A DNA stretch of 64,000 nucleotides from JBDHTS01 sp044221445. GTDB lineage: Bacteria; Pseudomonadota; Alphaproteobacteria; Micavibrionales; Micavibrionaceae. The notes beneath the pieces were generated by a model. The model saw only the letters and a program-made list of their open reading frames with translations, made no database searches and had not been told where the DNA came from. Position 1 is the stretch's first letter, and each line of letters begins with the position of its first letter. Location: the NCBI GenBank assembly GCA_044221445.1, contig JBGAPF010000011.1, forward strand, positions 1 through 64,000, read 5' to 3'. A program made the translations under genes and the position numbers. Positions 1 through 8,824 of this stretch are shown piece by piece.

Positions 1-2
1 AG

Positions 3-611
3 CACAGGCTCGACGAGGAGCCTGATCCCGCGAAACGGCGCGCCATCTTTCTGAAAGAAGCGGAACGCCAGTTTCCTTTGCCCGCCGGATTCTCCAAAAC
101 TGCAAAAGCCAGGCATATCCTGAGCGCCATTCTCCTGGAACAGCCGGAATTCGCGGAACTTGGCCGGCAACTGTTCGGCCCGCTGACCGGCACTCTGCTG
201 CAGGCGGCACAGGATGAACTGGCGCAGGGTTTTAACCATCCGAATGCCAACAGCGATTATCTGATCGATCTGTTCTTTGCCGGCATAGACCGGCGCGTAC
301 ACGAAGAGAGGGGCCTTCCCGGCAATATGGCATTTATCGTGCTGACGCTCCGCACCGCTTTTCCCTCCTTTAACAGCGCCATGAGGCGAGAGGTAGAACG
401 GTCCTTGCGCGGCGTTATGCCTGTCGCTCAAAGCCAGCCGACGGACATTCTGGATGAAGGGAAAGGCATCAAGCCGCGCTTTAATGCGAGCCTGAGGGAT
501 GTTTTGCGGGAAGACCGCCAAAGAGGAAAAGGGCCACCCAGCACAAGACCGAGCAATGTGGTCCAGCCGCCATCCGAAGGGATCGCCCCTCCATTTAAAA
601 AAGAGCCCTGA
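3..611 (+). CDS. Partial hypothetical protein (5' end outside window)
   Basis: The reading frame is open from the window edge (codons starting at base 3) to the TGA at 609-611, so the true start lies upstream. The visible 202 residues are probably soluble. The middle part is helical in character and the last 50 or so residues are rich in Pro, Ser and basic residues, suggesting a disordered tail. A TTG at 78 could serve as a start, but the open frame before it has the same coding character, so truncation by the window edge is more likely. I do not recognise the family. Confidence 0.6.
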   Translation, partial: HRLDEEPDPAKRRAIFLKEAERQFPLPAGFSKTAKARHILSAILLEQPEFAELGRQLFGPLTGTLLQAAQDELAQGFNHPNANSDYLIDLFFAGIDRRVHEERGLPGNMAFIVLTLRTAFPSFNSAMRREVERSLRGVMPVAQSQPTDILDEGKGIKPRFNASLRDVLREDRQRGKGPPSTRPSNVVQPPSEGIAPPFKKEP

Positions 612-621
612 AACGCGGCTT

Positions 622-831
622 CTATTTCAGCATCAGCCTGCCGTTTTCCCCGGACATCGGCTCTGCCCATACGGTCTGGTGATGGCTGCCGATTTCCTCT
701 TCGCGCCGTCCGGCGAAGGCGCGGGCCACTTCTTCCGCCAGATCCCTGGCTTCGACGCATCTGACCCCGTTCGTATCCTGCCGGATCACGCACCAGCCGC
801 CGCCTTTTGCTTTGCTTTCCGGTTCGTTCAT
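622..831 (-). CDS. Small conserved hypothetical protein (69 aa)
   Basis: A 69-residue protein read from ATG at 831 to TAG at 622. Its core, GGWCVIRQDTNG near residues 10-21 followed by an acidic helix and HHQTVWAE near the end, resembles a short proteobacterial family of the form WYVIRQDDNGN...HKQTYWAE that I know only as hypothetical. The frame stays open further upstream on this strand, but there it runs antisense through the glycyl-tRNA synthetase gene and is discarded. The gene is divergent from that gene with only 39 bases between starts. No clear ribosome binding site is seen, so the start rests on family resemblance. Confidence 0.6.
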   Translation of the reverse strand: MNEPESKAKGGGWCVIRQDTNGVRCVEARDLAEEVARAFAGRREEEIGSHHQTVWAEPMSGENGRLMLK

Positions 832-842
832 ATTTATATAAT
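812..842 (+). promoter_or_regulatory. Possible promoter of glyS
   Basis: TATAAT at 837-842 is preceded by TTGCTT at 812-817 with a long 19-base spacer. It sits in the divergent gap, 28 bases before the glyS start. The spacing is poor, so only the -10 is convincing. Confidence 0.3.
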
Positions 843-870
843 ACTGCGAAGCACAAAAGGAAAACAGCCC

Positions 871-2421
871 ATGCAGACCGCCGAGAAAGCCGCCCCCGCA
901 ACCGCCTCCGTGCCCGACATGAAGGACATCGTCGCCCTGTGCAAGCGGCGCGGTTTCGTGTTTCCGGCCTCGGATATCTATGGCGGCATCAACGGCTTCT
1001 GGGATTACGGCCCTCTCGGCGTCGAACTGAAGAACAATCTGCGCGATTTGTGGTGGAAGCATATGGTCACCACCCCGCCCATCGGCCCGGACGGCATGCC
1101 GGTGGAGATCGTCGGCCTCGACTCCTCTATCATCCAGAACCCGAAAGCCTGGGTGGCGTCGGGCCATGTCGGCGGGTTTTCCGACCCGATGGTGGATTGC
1201 CGGGAGACGAAGCTACGGTATCGCGCGGATCACCTGATCGTGTACGTCCCCAAAAATGGTGAAGGCCCTTCTTACGCCATCGTCGAGAATACCGAAGAAG
1301 ATGTCATCGCCAAGCGCATCAAAAACCTGTCCGGCGGCAAAAGCCTCGGCAATTTCGAGAAGGTCGAACTGACGAAACTGCCGAAGGAGGCGCTGGCAAA
1401 CATCGTCGGCCCCGATACCAAAACGCCCGGCACGCTGACCGAGCCGAAGCAGTTCAACCTTATGTTCCACACTTTCGTCGGCGCGACGGCGGGGGATGAT
1501 AACAAGGCTTATCTTCGCCCCGAAACGGCGCAGGGCATCTTCCTGAACTTCAAGAACGTGCTGGATTCCTCCCGCGTCCGCGTGCCGTTCGGCATTGCGC
1601 AAATCGGCAAGGCGTTCCGGAACGAGGTGACGCCGCGCAATTTCATCTTCCGCAGCCGCGAGTTCGAGCAGATGGAGATGGAATGGTTCTGCCATCCCGA
1701 TGAAGCGAAGAAATGGCGCGATTTCTGGTTCGAGCAGAGGAAGCAGTTCTGGATCGGCCTCGGCCTGACGTCCGATAACCTGCTCATGCGCCAGCACGAC
1801 CAGGACGAGTTATCGCATTACGCCAAGGAAGGCCTCGGCACGGCGGATATCGAATACCGCTTCCCGTTTACCGCGCCCGGGTTCGGCGAACTGGAAGGCA
1901 TCGCCCACCGTTGCGACTTCGACCTTAAGGCGCATCAGGAGCATTCGGGCGTAAAGCTGGAATACATGGACCCGGTAACGAACGAGAAGTTCACCCCGCA
2001 TGTGATCGAGCCCGCGGCAGGACTGACGCGCGGCGTACTCGCCCTGCTCTGCGAGGCCTATAAGGTGGATCCGGGCCGCCCCGCGGGCATGTTCATGAAT
2101 TTCCATCCGTCCATCGCGCCGAAGAAAGCCGCCATCCTGCCCCTGACCGCGAAGGAAGACCATGTACCGCTGGCGACGCAGCTTTACATGGATATCCGCG
2201 AGCATTTCAACGTCGACCTCGACATCAAGCAGAACATCGGCAAACGTTACGCCCGCCAGGACGAGATCGGCACCCCCTTCTGCTTCACCATCGACGACCA
2301 GTCGAACACGGACAAAACCGTTACGGTCCGCCACCGCAACACGATGAAACAGGACCGGATCAGCATGGACAGCGTGGTGGAGTATATGCGCAAGAACATG
2401 CTGACGGCGACGGGACGTTAA
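871..2421 (+). CDS. glyS: Glycine--tRNA ligase, single-chain dimeric type
   Basis: Class II aminoacyl-tRNA synthetase that charges tRNA-Gly in the cytoplasm. The product has 516 residues. The N-terminus carries CKRRGF...YGGINGFWDYGPLGVELKNN, and motif 2 appears as AFRNEVTPRNFIFRSREFEQME. A C-terminal anticodon-binding domain contains the KRYARQDEIGTPF stretch. This is the homodimeric alpha2 type rather than the GlyQ/GlyS alpha2-beta2 type. The frame is open upstream to 499, but ATG 871 is chosen because AAAAGGA lies just before it and family homology begins there. Most alphaproteobacteria, as far as I know, use separate GlyQ and GlyS subunits, so this type is notable here. Confidence 0.95.
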   Translation: MQTAEKAAPATASVPDMKDIVALCKRRGFVFPASDIYGGINGFWDYGPLGVELKNNLRDLWWKHMVTTPPIGPDGMPVEIVGLDSSIIQNPKAWVASGHVGGFSDPMVDCRETKLRYRADHLIVYVPKNGEGPSYAIVENTEEDVIAKRIKNLSGGKSLGNFEKVELTKLPKEALANIVGPDTKTPGTLTEPKQFNLMFHTFVGATAGDDNKAYLRPETAQGIFLNFKNVLDSSRVRVPFGIAQIGKAFRNEVTPRNFIFRSREFEQMEMEWFCHPDEAKKWRDFWFEQRKQFWIGLGLTSDNLLMRQHDQDELSHYAKEGLGTADIEYRFPFTAPGFGELEGIAHRCDFDLKAHQEHSGVKLEYMDPVTNEKFTPHVIEPAAGLTRGVLALLCEAYKVDPGRPAGMFMNFHPSIAPKKAAILPLTAKEDHVPLATQLYMDIREHFNVDLDIKQNIGKRYARQDEIGTPFCFTIDDQSNTDKTVTVRHRNTMKQDRISMDSVVEYMRKNMLTATGR

Positions 2422-2520
2422 ACATCGGTGACAGCGCAAAATTTCACGCTGCCATCTATTTACTAACAGTCATATTAGAAAATTATTTACATTACGAAAA
2501 ATACTCCTTAGTATTCGACT

Positions 2521-2793
2521 ATGTATAAGGGCTTAAAAAGACCATCGCCTACATTCCGTGAAATCGCGTCCAGAGGGTATGGCGATTGCATGGGACTTTT
2601 TACTCTTGGCTGGTTTGGCCACAGTGCCTATGTTTTAGCAATTCAAGGCGAAGAAGTATTTCGCAACACGAGTTCAGAGATCGGATTTAATTATCTATTT
2701 TCAGGATTAGCCTTGGGAACCATTTACACCGCTGGCGCAACAGTATTGCATAAAGCTGTCAAACCAGTCGCCAAAAGTATCCTGCGCTTATAA
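2521..2793 (+). CDS. Small hypothetical protein with hydrophobic segments (90 aa)
   Basis: This 90-residue frame lies in a visibly AT-rich gap between glyS and the HAD phosphatase gene. Two moderately hydrophobic stretches (about residues 24-42 and 55-75, the latter with FSGLALGTIYTAGATV) suggest a small membrane protein. There is no good ribosome binding site before ATG 2521. Another ATG at 2590 is possible. I do not recognise it, and it may not be a real gene. Confidence 0.4.
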   Translation: MYKGLKRPSPTFREIASRGYGDCMGLFTLGWFGHSAYVLAIQGEEVFRNTSSEIGFNYLFSGLALGTIYTAGATVLHKAVKPVAKSILRL

Positions 2794-2867
2794 TGGCTTA
2801 ATTATCATAATTGACCTATTTTCATATTTTTGTTAGAGTGCCGCAGTTATTCATTGAGGAGATAAAT

Positions 2868-4121
2868 ATGCTGCCTTTTAATCAAAACGCCTGCCGCGAA
2901 AAACTGGCGGCTATAGATCCGAATTTGGTAAACAAGGTCCTTCAGGATCCTGCATTTAAAGCCATATTTACCAACTTCCACATTCCGGTCGATCCCAAAA
3001 GAACAGACAAAACAGATATCCATGAACTGGTTCAGTCTGCTGCGGAGAGAGAAAAACTGGCACGTCTTGCGATTTTTATGGCCCAGGAAAAACCGGAAAA
3101 CGAAGAATTCCAGATTTTGACCGATTATGACGGTACGCAAACGTCGTTTGTGAATGATCCCGCAGAGAGCGCTATCGATCCTGATTGCTATAACGGCCTT
3201 ACGAGGATTAAGGCGAAAGGCATGATGGTCGCCTACGTCACGGGGCGCACACCGGAAGAAATGGCGCCAATGGCCACCCCGCAACAGGAGGTCAGGTTTG
3301 ACGACAGGGGCAATCTCGTATCCAAAAAGCCTATTGGCGATATCGTATCCGCCACCGGCGACGTCGTATTGCCCGCCGGTAATCAACGCCTGCTCGTCCC
3401 GATCATGGCTTCCCACGGCACCATTCTTCAGATGCCGGACAATGCCGATGGTACACGGCCAACTCCCCGTAAAATGGAACTGACGGAAGCCGAAGTCGAG
3501 TTTATCAGGCTGAGCCATGAACTTGGAAGGAAACTCGAAGCACAATTTCCTGGAATAGGTATTCAGTATAAAGAAACAAACGGCATCAATGCCGACGCTG
3601 GAAAGCTGCCGCCTGGACAGCAGGCTGCGGCTATCAAGGAATCACGTCGTTTGCTGAAACAGCTGATCGACGATCCCTCCAAGAATCCGGTCATAGGCGG
3701 CAAACCTGCTTTCGAAATGGCCGATGAAAGTGGTTTTGAGACCTGCGCACGCAACACACGCTTTACCAAAGCCTACGCCATAACCGAACATGGTCTGGTC
3801 GATACAAACAGGCCCACCATTTTCATGTGTGACAGCCTGGGCGAGCAAGGCACGGATGGAAGCGCCGCCATCCGTATCAACAGAGACTTCCCGCTTGGCT
3901 TCGTTCTGCACGTCAGAAACGATCGGAAAGAATGCCTGCCTATTCCCGGCTCGGGACAGGAACCTTTCGCGTCTTTCGCCAGTCCCAATCAGCTTGGGCG
4001 GTTTCTTCAGCTGGCAGCCACGCTAAAGGAAACACGCTTTATGTGCCTGGATTCCACGCCTAAACATGCGCCCGAAGCCGCTACGCCTAAACGTCCCGGA
4101 CACGATGCGCATCCTGTCTAA
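2868..4121 (+). CDS. HAD-superfamily phosphatase, trehalose-phosphatase-like
   Basis: A 417-residue cytoplasmic protein. Residues 86-90 read DYDGT, the HAD motif I with the two catalytic aspartates and the T seen in OtsB-type phosphatases. Motif II is probably the T of YVTGRT, and a late acidic motif CDSLGEQGTDG matches the position of the metal-binding DD pair (GDDxTDE in OtsB), though one acid is replaced. A helical N-terminal segment of about 80 residues precedes the core. ATG 2868 has GAGGA eight bases upstream. The substrate is unknown: trehalose-6-phosphate or a related sugar phosphate is only an inference. No trehalose synthase lies nearby. Confidence 0.6.
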   Translation: MLPFNQNACREKLAAIDPNLVNKVLQDPAFKAIFTNFHIPVDPKRTDKTDIHELVQSAAEREKLARLAIFMAQEKPENEEFQILTDYDGTQTSFVNDPAESAIDPDCYNGLTRIKAKGMMVAYVTGRTPEEMAPMATPQQEVRFDDRGNLVSKKPIGDIVSATGDVVLPAGNQRLLVPIMASHGTILQMPDNADGTRPTPRKMELTEAEVEFIRLSHELGRKLEAQFPGIGIQYKETNGINADAGKLPPGQQAAAIKESRRLLKQLIDDPSKNPVIGGKPAFEMADESGFETCARNTRFTKAYAITEHGLVDTNRPTIFMCDSLGEQGTDGSAAIRINRDFPLGFVLHVRNDRKECLPIPGSGQEPFASFASPNQLGRFLQLAATLKETRFMCLDSTPKHAPEAATPKRPGHDAHPV

Positions 4122-4125
4122 GAAA

Positions 4126-5025
4126 CTATAACCCGAACCGTCCCCGGACGGCGCGATCTTCCAGCGTGGCGGCGATATCGTCCGCCACGCTGGCGTTTGC
4201 CAGCAGCGACAGTGGAAAGGGCAGTTTCTTTTCCGGAGCGATGTCCACCAGTTTCACCCTGTGGCCGAATTTTTCGCGCATCATGCTGCGCGCGTCGCCA
4301 ATACCGTCGATCAGGCCGTGCTCCACGGCGACCTTCCCCGTCCAGAAACGCCCGTCGAACAGTTCCCGCTCGAAACCGGAAAGGCGCTCGCCGCGCCTCG
4401 CCTTCACCCAGGCGATGAAACTGTTGTGCATGTCGTTCTGCACGGCTTTCAGGCGCTCGACGTCTTCCGGCTTTTCCGGCCGGAATGGGTCGAGGAAGGA
4501 TTTCTGGCCACCGCTGGTATGCAGGCGGCGGTGGACGCCGTGCCGCTCGATGAAATCCTCCAGCCCGAATCCGGCGGAGATCACGCCGATGGAACCGACG
4601 ATAGACGTTTCCTGGGCATAGATATGATCCGCCGCGCAGGCCAGCCAGTATCCGCCCGAAGCCGCCGCGTCCTCGACGAACGCATAAACAGGCAGGTCCT
4701 TTTCCTCCGCCAGTTGGCGCACCAGCCCCCCAATCAGCGACGACTGGGCGGGCGACCCGCCGGGGGAATTGATGGCCAGAGCCACGGCGACCGCACCGCG
4801 CGTGGCGAACGCCTTTTCAATCGGCCTGAGCAGTTTCGGATAGCTGATCGCCGCGCGGCGCGTCATGTCCGAAATGATGCCAGACATGCGGACGACCGGC
4901 ACCTTCGGGCTGTCGTCGAATGCTTTGCCAATAACAGGGATTTTGGCCGTCTTTTCGCGGACAGAACCCCAGAATTCTTTATCTTCCTCGTCGCTCATAG
5001 GCCCAATATAGAGCGATTGAGCCAC
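4126..5025 (-). CDS. sppA: S49-family serine peptidase (SppA-like)
   Basis: A signal peptide peptidase-type protein of 299 residues. It shows INSPGG near 86-90, the nucleophile Ser123 in AAASGGYWLA, and the general base Lys175 in GGQKSFLDP, the Ser-Lys dyad spacing of the short SppA form. Unlike classical SppA it has no clear N-terminal membrane anchor. The start is GTG 5025, with GAGGA nine bases upstream; an ATG at 4998 is an alternative with a weaker site. The gene is tail to tail with the HAD gene, four bases apart, and upstream of it on the same strand lies the TrmN6-like gene. Confidence 0.88.
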   Translation of the reverse strand: MAQSLYIGPMSDEEDKEFWGSVREKTAKIPVIGKAFDDSPKVPVVRMSGIISDMTRRAAISYPKLLRPIEKAFATRGAVAVALAINSPGGSPAQSSLIGGLVRQLAEEKDLPVYAFVEDAAASGGYWLACAADHIYAQETSIVGSIGVISAGFGLEDFIERHGVHRRLHTSGGQKSFLDPFRPEKPEDVERLKAVQNDMHNSFIAWVKARRGERLSGFERELFDGRFWTGKVAVEHGLIDGIGDARSMMREKFGHRVKLVDIAPEKKLPFPLSLLANASVADDIAATLEDRAVRGRFGL

Positions 5026-5059
5026 AGTTTAAAGTCCTCGTGATATATAGCAGTCAGCC

Positions 5060-5782
5060 TCAAACAGGCCTGCAGTCCCGCAAAATGGCGTCGGCCGATG
5101 CCGTATAGGAGCCGTCCGATTCATGCAGGACGATCCCGGGATGTATCACGCAGGGCGTCTGCCGGTCCTTGATGGCGCGGACGATTACGCGTTTAGCCGG
5201 CTCACCGGCCCGGGGCCATAAGGGGATGATTTCGACAGCGCCGAAGCGTTTCCCTAAACCTGCGATGATTTTATCGACCGTATCCGCGCGATGGATGACG
5301 GTCAGCGTGCCGTTAGATTTCAAAAGGCGAAAAGCGCAATCGATCCAGTCCTTGAGATTAGCGTTTTCGTCATGCCCCAAAGCCACGGCCCTCCCCTCAT
5401 CCGCCGCCCTGCTATGCGTTCCCGCTTCAAGATAAGGCGGATTGCAGATGACATGATCGAACCGGTCGTCTTCATACCGGAGGACATCCGCGCAGATGAA
5501 ACGCGCCTTTCCCTCTTCCTGGTTCAGGAGAATATTCCGTTCCGCCAGCGCATGGTAATCGGCCTGTATTTCAACGCCCGTAACCCGGCACTCCGGCATC
5601 CTCGCCAGCAGACAGAAAGACGCCCCACCCACGCCGCTTCCCATATCCAGCACATGGTCGCCGGGTCCGGCCTTGCAGGCGGCGGCCAGCATGACGCTGT
5701 CGAGGGACGTGCGAAAGCCGCCGGGGGGCTGCAGAAGCCGGACACGGCGGTTGAGAACAAAAATCTCCTCCGGTGCGTTCAT
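5060..5782 (-). CDS. tRNA1(Val) (adenine37-N6)-methyltransferase-like protein
   Basis: A class I SAM-dependent methyltransferase of 240 residues. Motif I is VLDMGSGVGGASF (about 44-56) and the catalytic N6-adenine motif NPPY is at 114-117, as in TrmN6/YfiC. The N-terminal LLQPPGGFRTSLDSVMLAAA is typical of this family. A GTG at 5797 is an alternative start, but family proteins begin close to the ATG at 5782. It is divergent from galU. The exact RNA substrate is inferred from family membership. Confidence 0.82.
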   Translation of the reverse strand: MNAPEEIFVLNRRVRLLQPPGGFRTSLDSVMLAAACKAGPGDHVLDMGSGVGGASFCLLARMPECRVTGVEIQADYHALAERNILLNQEEGKARFICADVLRYEDDRFDHVICNPPYLEAGTHSRAADEGRAVALGHDENANLKDWIDCAFRLLKSNGTLTVIHRADTVDKIIAGLGKRFGAVEIIPLWPRAGEPAKRVIVRAIKDRQTPCVIHPGIVLHESDGSYTASADAILRDCRPV

Positions 5783-5864
5783 AACGGCACTATGCACAAA
5801 GCCCGGCTTGAAAAGCCAGAGTTTCTGTGCGAATCATGAACCCCGTTTGAAAAAGTGAGTTATT

Positions 5865-6749
5865 ATGCCCGATCATCGCAGGCCTGTCCGTAAAGCCGTT
5901 TTTCCCGTCGCGGGACTCGGTACGCGCTTTCTGCCCGCGACCAAAGTCATGCCAAAGGAAATGCTGACCGTCGGCGACCGCCCTCTGATCCAGCACGCGA
6001 TAGAGGAAGCCAGCGCCGCAGGGATCGACGAGTTTATTTTCGTCACGGGCCGCTTCAAGGAGATGCTGATCGAGCATTTCGATTACCAGCCGGAACTGGC
6101 ACAGACCCTTGAAGCTCGCGGCAAGACTGATCTTGCCGATAAAGTGCATAGCTGCGAATTGCCCGAAGGGCGTCTGTTCACCACCCGGCAGCCCAAACCG
6201 CTCGGTCTCGGGCACGCGATCTGGTGCGCGAAGAAGCTTGTCGGCGACGAACCCTTTGCCATCCTTCTGCCTGACGACATCATCAAGCATGAACACGGCT
6301 GCATGAAACAGATGATGGGCCTGTACGAAGAAAAAGGCGGCAACGTTATCGCCGTCAAAAACGTGCCGAAGGAAGATACAAGCAAATACGGTATCCTTGA
6401 TATCGGCAGTGAAAAAGGCCCGGTCGTCGAGGTGAAGGGACTTGTCGAAAAGCCGGATCCGGCCAAGGCACCTTCGACCCTGTCCGTTATCGGACGTTAT
6501 ATACTGCAGCCTGAAGTGTTCGACTATCTGGCCGCGTTCGAGCGTGGCGCGGGCAACGAGATCCAGTTGACCGACTCGATGGCGAAGCTGATCGGCAGAC
6601 AACCCTTTCACGGCTTCCGATTCGAAGGCGAGCATTTCGACTGCGGCAGCCGCCTCGGCTTCCTCAAGGCGAACCTTGCCTTCGGCCTGAGCGATCCAGA
6701 AATCGGCGATGAAATACGGCAGACCATAAAAGATTATGCCTCAAGATAA
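5865..6749 (+). CDS. galU: UTP--glucose-1-phosphate uridylyltransferase
   Basis: Makes UDP-glucose from UTP and glucose-1-phosphate. The 294 residues start with KAVFPVAGLGTRFLPATKVMPKEM, the nucleotide-binding loop of GalU, and later show LPDDII and VEKPDP, which bind metal and sugar in this family. Its last 14 bases overlap the start of the phosphohexomutase gene, so the two are almost certainly co-transcribed and supply activated sugars for envelope polysaccharide. Confidence 0.95.
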   Translation: MPDHRRPVRKAVFPVAGLGTRFLPATKVMPKEMLTVGDRPLIQHAIEEASAAGIDEFIFVTGRFKEMLIEHFDYQPELAQTLEARGKTDLADKVHSCELPEGRLFTTRQPKPLGLGHAIWCAKKLVGDEPFAILLPDDIIKHEHGCMKQMMGLYEEKGGNVIAVKNVPKEDTSKYGILDIGSEKGPVVEVKGLVEKPDPAKAPSTLSVIGRYILQPEVFDYLAAFERGAGNEIQLTDSMAKLIGRQPFHGFRFEGEHFDCGSRLGFLKANLAFGLSDPEIGDEIRQTIKDYASR

Positions 6750-8154
6750 CCAACAGGACCTGGAGTTTCAGCCGCATCGCTTCGATCCAGAAATCCTTCG
6801 CGAATACGATATTCGTGGCGAAGTGGGAAAAAACCTGTCGTCCGACGATGCGCTGGCGGTGGGGCTTTCCTTCGGTACGTATATAAGGCGCAAGGGCGGC
6901 AGCCGCGTTTGCGTCGGATATGACGGGCGCGATACATCACCGGAATTTGCGGATGCCGTTGCACGCGGCCTTGCGTCGACGGGCCTTGACGTCGAAATGG
7001 CTGGCCGGGGCCCCACGCCCATGCTTTACTTCGCCGTAAAGGACCGCATGGCCGATGGCGGAGTCATGGTGACCGGCTCCCATAATCCCGCCGGATATAA
7101 CGGCTTCAAAATGACTTTGCAGGCAGGGCCTGTCTTTGGCGAGACGGTTCAGAAAATCGGCAGGATCGCCGCCGCCGCAGACTATGAGGGCGGGACAGGC
7201 ACCATCCAAGCGATCGACGTGGCGGACAACTATGTCAGCCGTCTCCTGCGCGATTATGAACCCGGCATCCGTCCGCTGAACGTCGTATGGGATTGCGGCA
7301 ACGGGGCGTCCGGTGATGTCGTGCGCAGGCTGACGGCCCGTCTGCCTGGAAAGCACATCCTTCTTTATGATGAGATCGACGGGCGGTTTCCCAACCATCA
7401 TCCAGACCCGACCGTCGACGCAAATCTGGCGGATCTGATCCGCGTGGTGAAGGACAACGCCTTCGATCTGGGCGTCGCTTTCGACGGCGATGCCGACCGG
7501 ATCGGCGCGGTCGACGAACAGGGGAATATCCTGCGCTGCGACACGCTGATCGCGATCTATGCACGCGATATCCTGCAACGGCACAAAGGCGCGCCCATCA
7601 TTGGCGATGTCAAATGCAGCCAGGTCATGTATGACGAGATCGGTCGCCTGGGCGGCCAACCGGTGATGTGGAAGACCGGCCATTCCCTGATCAAGGCGAA
7701 AATGGCCGAAATGAAAGCGCCCCTCGCCGGGGAACTGTCGGGTCATATTTTTTTCGGCGATAAGTGGTATGGCTTCGATGATGGCGTTTACTGCGCGATC
7801 CGACTGATGAACGAGGCAGCTAAGACGGACGGCCCAGTCTCGTCATTGACCGCCGCCCTGCCCCGTCTTTTCAATACGCCCGAGATCCGTTTCGAAGTAG
7901 AGGAGACGCAAAAATTCGACCTGGTCAAAAAGGTCGCTGCGTCTATGCGCGTCGCGTTTCCAGACGCCAAAGTCATCGATATCGACGGCCTGCGCGTCGT
8001 AACGCCCCATGGGTGGTGGCTGCTGCGCGCGTCCAACACCCAGAACATGCTGGTGGCGCGCGCCGAGGCCGATAGCCCGGATTATCTAGAAACTCTTAAA
8101 GATCTGATTCGTAAAGAGGTTGAAAAAATCGGATATGTCGTTACCCTTGCGTAA
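6736..8154 (+). CDS. Phosphomannomutase/phosphoglucomutase
   Basis: An alpha-D-phosphohexomutase of 472 residues of the AlgC/ManB type, which interconverts hexose-6- and hexose-1-phosphates. The catalytic phosphoserine is Ser115 in TGSHNP, the metal loop is DGDADR, the sugar loop is GELSGH, and the phosphate loop is RASNTQN. All four active-site loops are present. Start and upstream galU overlap by 14 bases, which supports translational coupling. AlgC-type enzymes act on both mannose and glucose phosphates, and the galU partner favours a glucose-1-phosphate supply role. Confidence 0.93.
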   Translation: MPQDNQQDLEFQPHRFDPEILREYDIRGEVGKNLSSDDALAVGLSFGTYIRRKGGSRVCVGYDGRDTSPEFADAVARGLASTGLDVEMAGRGPTPMLYFAVKDRMADGGVMVTGSHNPAGYNGFKMTLQAGPVFGETVQKIGRIAAAADYEGGTGTIQAIDVADNYVSRLLRDYEPGIRPLNVVWDCGNGASGDVVRRLTARLPGKHILLYDEIDGRFPNHHPDPTVDANLADLIRVVKDNAFDLGVAFDGDADRIGAVDEQGNILRCDTLIAIYARDILQRHKGAPIIGDVKCSQVMYDEIGRLGGQPVMWKTGHSLIKAKMAEMKAPLAGELSGHIFFGDKWYGFDDGVYCAIRLMNEAAKTDGPVSSLTAALPRLFNTPEIRFEVEETQKFDLVKKVAASMRVAFPDAKVIDIDGLRVVTPHGWWLLRASNTQNMLVARAEADSPDYLETLKDLIRKEVEKIGYVVTLA

Positions 8155-8170
8155 CGACAAGGAGTCCTTC

Positions 8171-8824
8171 ATGCCCCATTCTCAGGCCGCCGCCCTCGAA
8201 TTGCTCGCTTCGCGTATCTGCCACGACCTGATCTCGCCGGTCGGCGCGATCAATAACGGCGTCGAATTTCTGCAGGAAAGCGGCGGCGCGGACGACGGCG
8301 ACGCCATCGATCTGATCGCCTACAGCGCCAGCCAGGCTGCCGCGAAGCTTCAGGTATTTCGCCTTGCTTACGGCGCGGGAGGCCGCGATCCCAGCATCAA
8401 GCTGGAAACCGTGCATACGATTTTCGGTGACTTCCTCGGTCAAGATGGGCGGATCAAACAGGAGTGGGATCCTTTCAAGCCGCTGGGGTACGAAGAAATT
8501 CCGCTGGGCCTGTGCAAAATTCTTATGGGCGCCCTGATGCTCGCCTGTGAGACCCTGCCTCGCGGCGGCACGATTAAAGTGGAAGCAGGGGAAACCGACC
8601 AGACGCTGGTTATCGCCGAAGGCCAGGACGCCGCGCCGCGCCCGAACATGACCGAGGCTCTGGGCAGGACGCTGCCTGTAAGCGAGCTCGATCCGCGCCT
8701 GATCCATGCCTATGTATTGTCGATGATAGCCGAACAATACGGATTTACGGTTGCGATGGAAACATATCAGGAAGGCTCGGTGCGCGTACGGATCGGCGCC
8801 GCACCGACTTCGGGTTCATTGTGA
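8171..8824 (+). CDS. chpT: Histidine phosphotransferase ChpT
   Basis: ChpT passes phosphate from the hybrid kinase CckA to CtrA and CpdR in alphaproteobacteria. The product has 217 residues. The phospho-accepting His18 lies in SRICHDLISPVGAINNG, the ChpT signature. The C-terminal part is the degenerate ATPase-like fold of this family. AAGGAG seven bases before ATG 8171 fixes the start; a longer frame from 8120 is rejected. It follows the phosphohexomutase gene by 16 bases. The last 58 bases overlap, tail to tail, the end of the minus-strand gene at 8767-9249. The kinase partner cckA is also in this window. Confidence 0.92.
   Translation: MPHSQAAALELLASRICHDLISPVGAINNGVEFLQESGGADDGDAIDLIAYSASQAAAKLQVFRLAYGAGGRDPSIKLETVHTIFGDFLGQDGRIKQEWDPFKPLGYEEIPLGLCKILMGALMLACETLPRGGTIKVEAGETDQTLVIAEGQDAAPRPNMTEALGRTLPVSELDPRLIHAYVLSMIAEQYGFTVAMETYQEGSVRVRIGAAPTSGSL

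Noticed and set aside
499..870. Long N-terminal extension of glycyl-tRNA synthetase
   Set aside because: It overlaps the partial upstream gene and the minus-strand small gene, and family homology starts just after ATG 871, which has a ribosome binding site.
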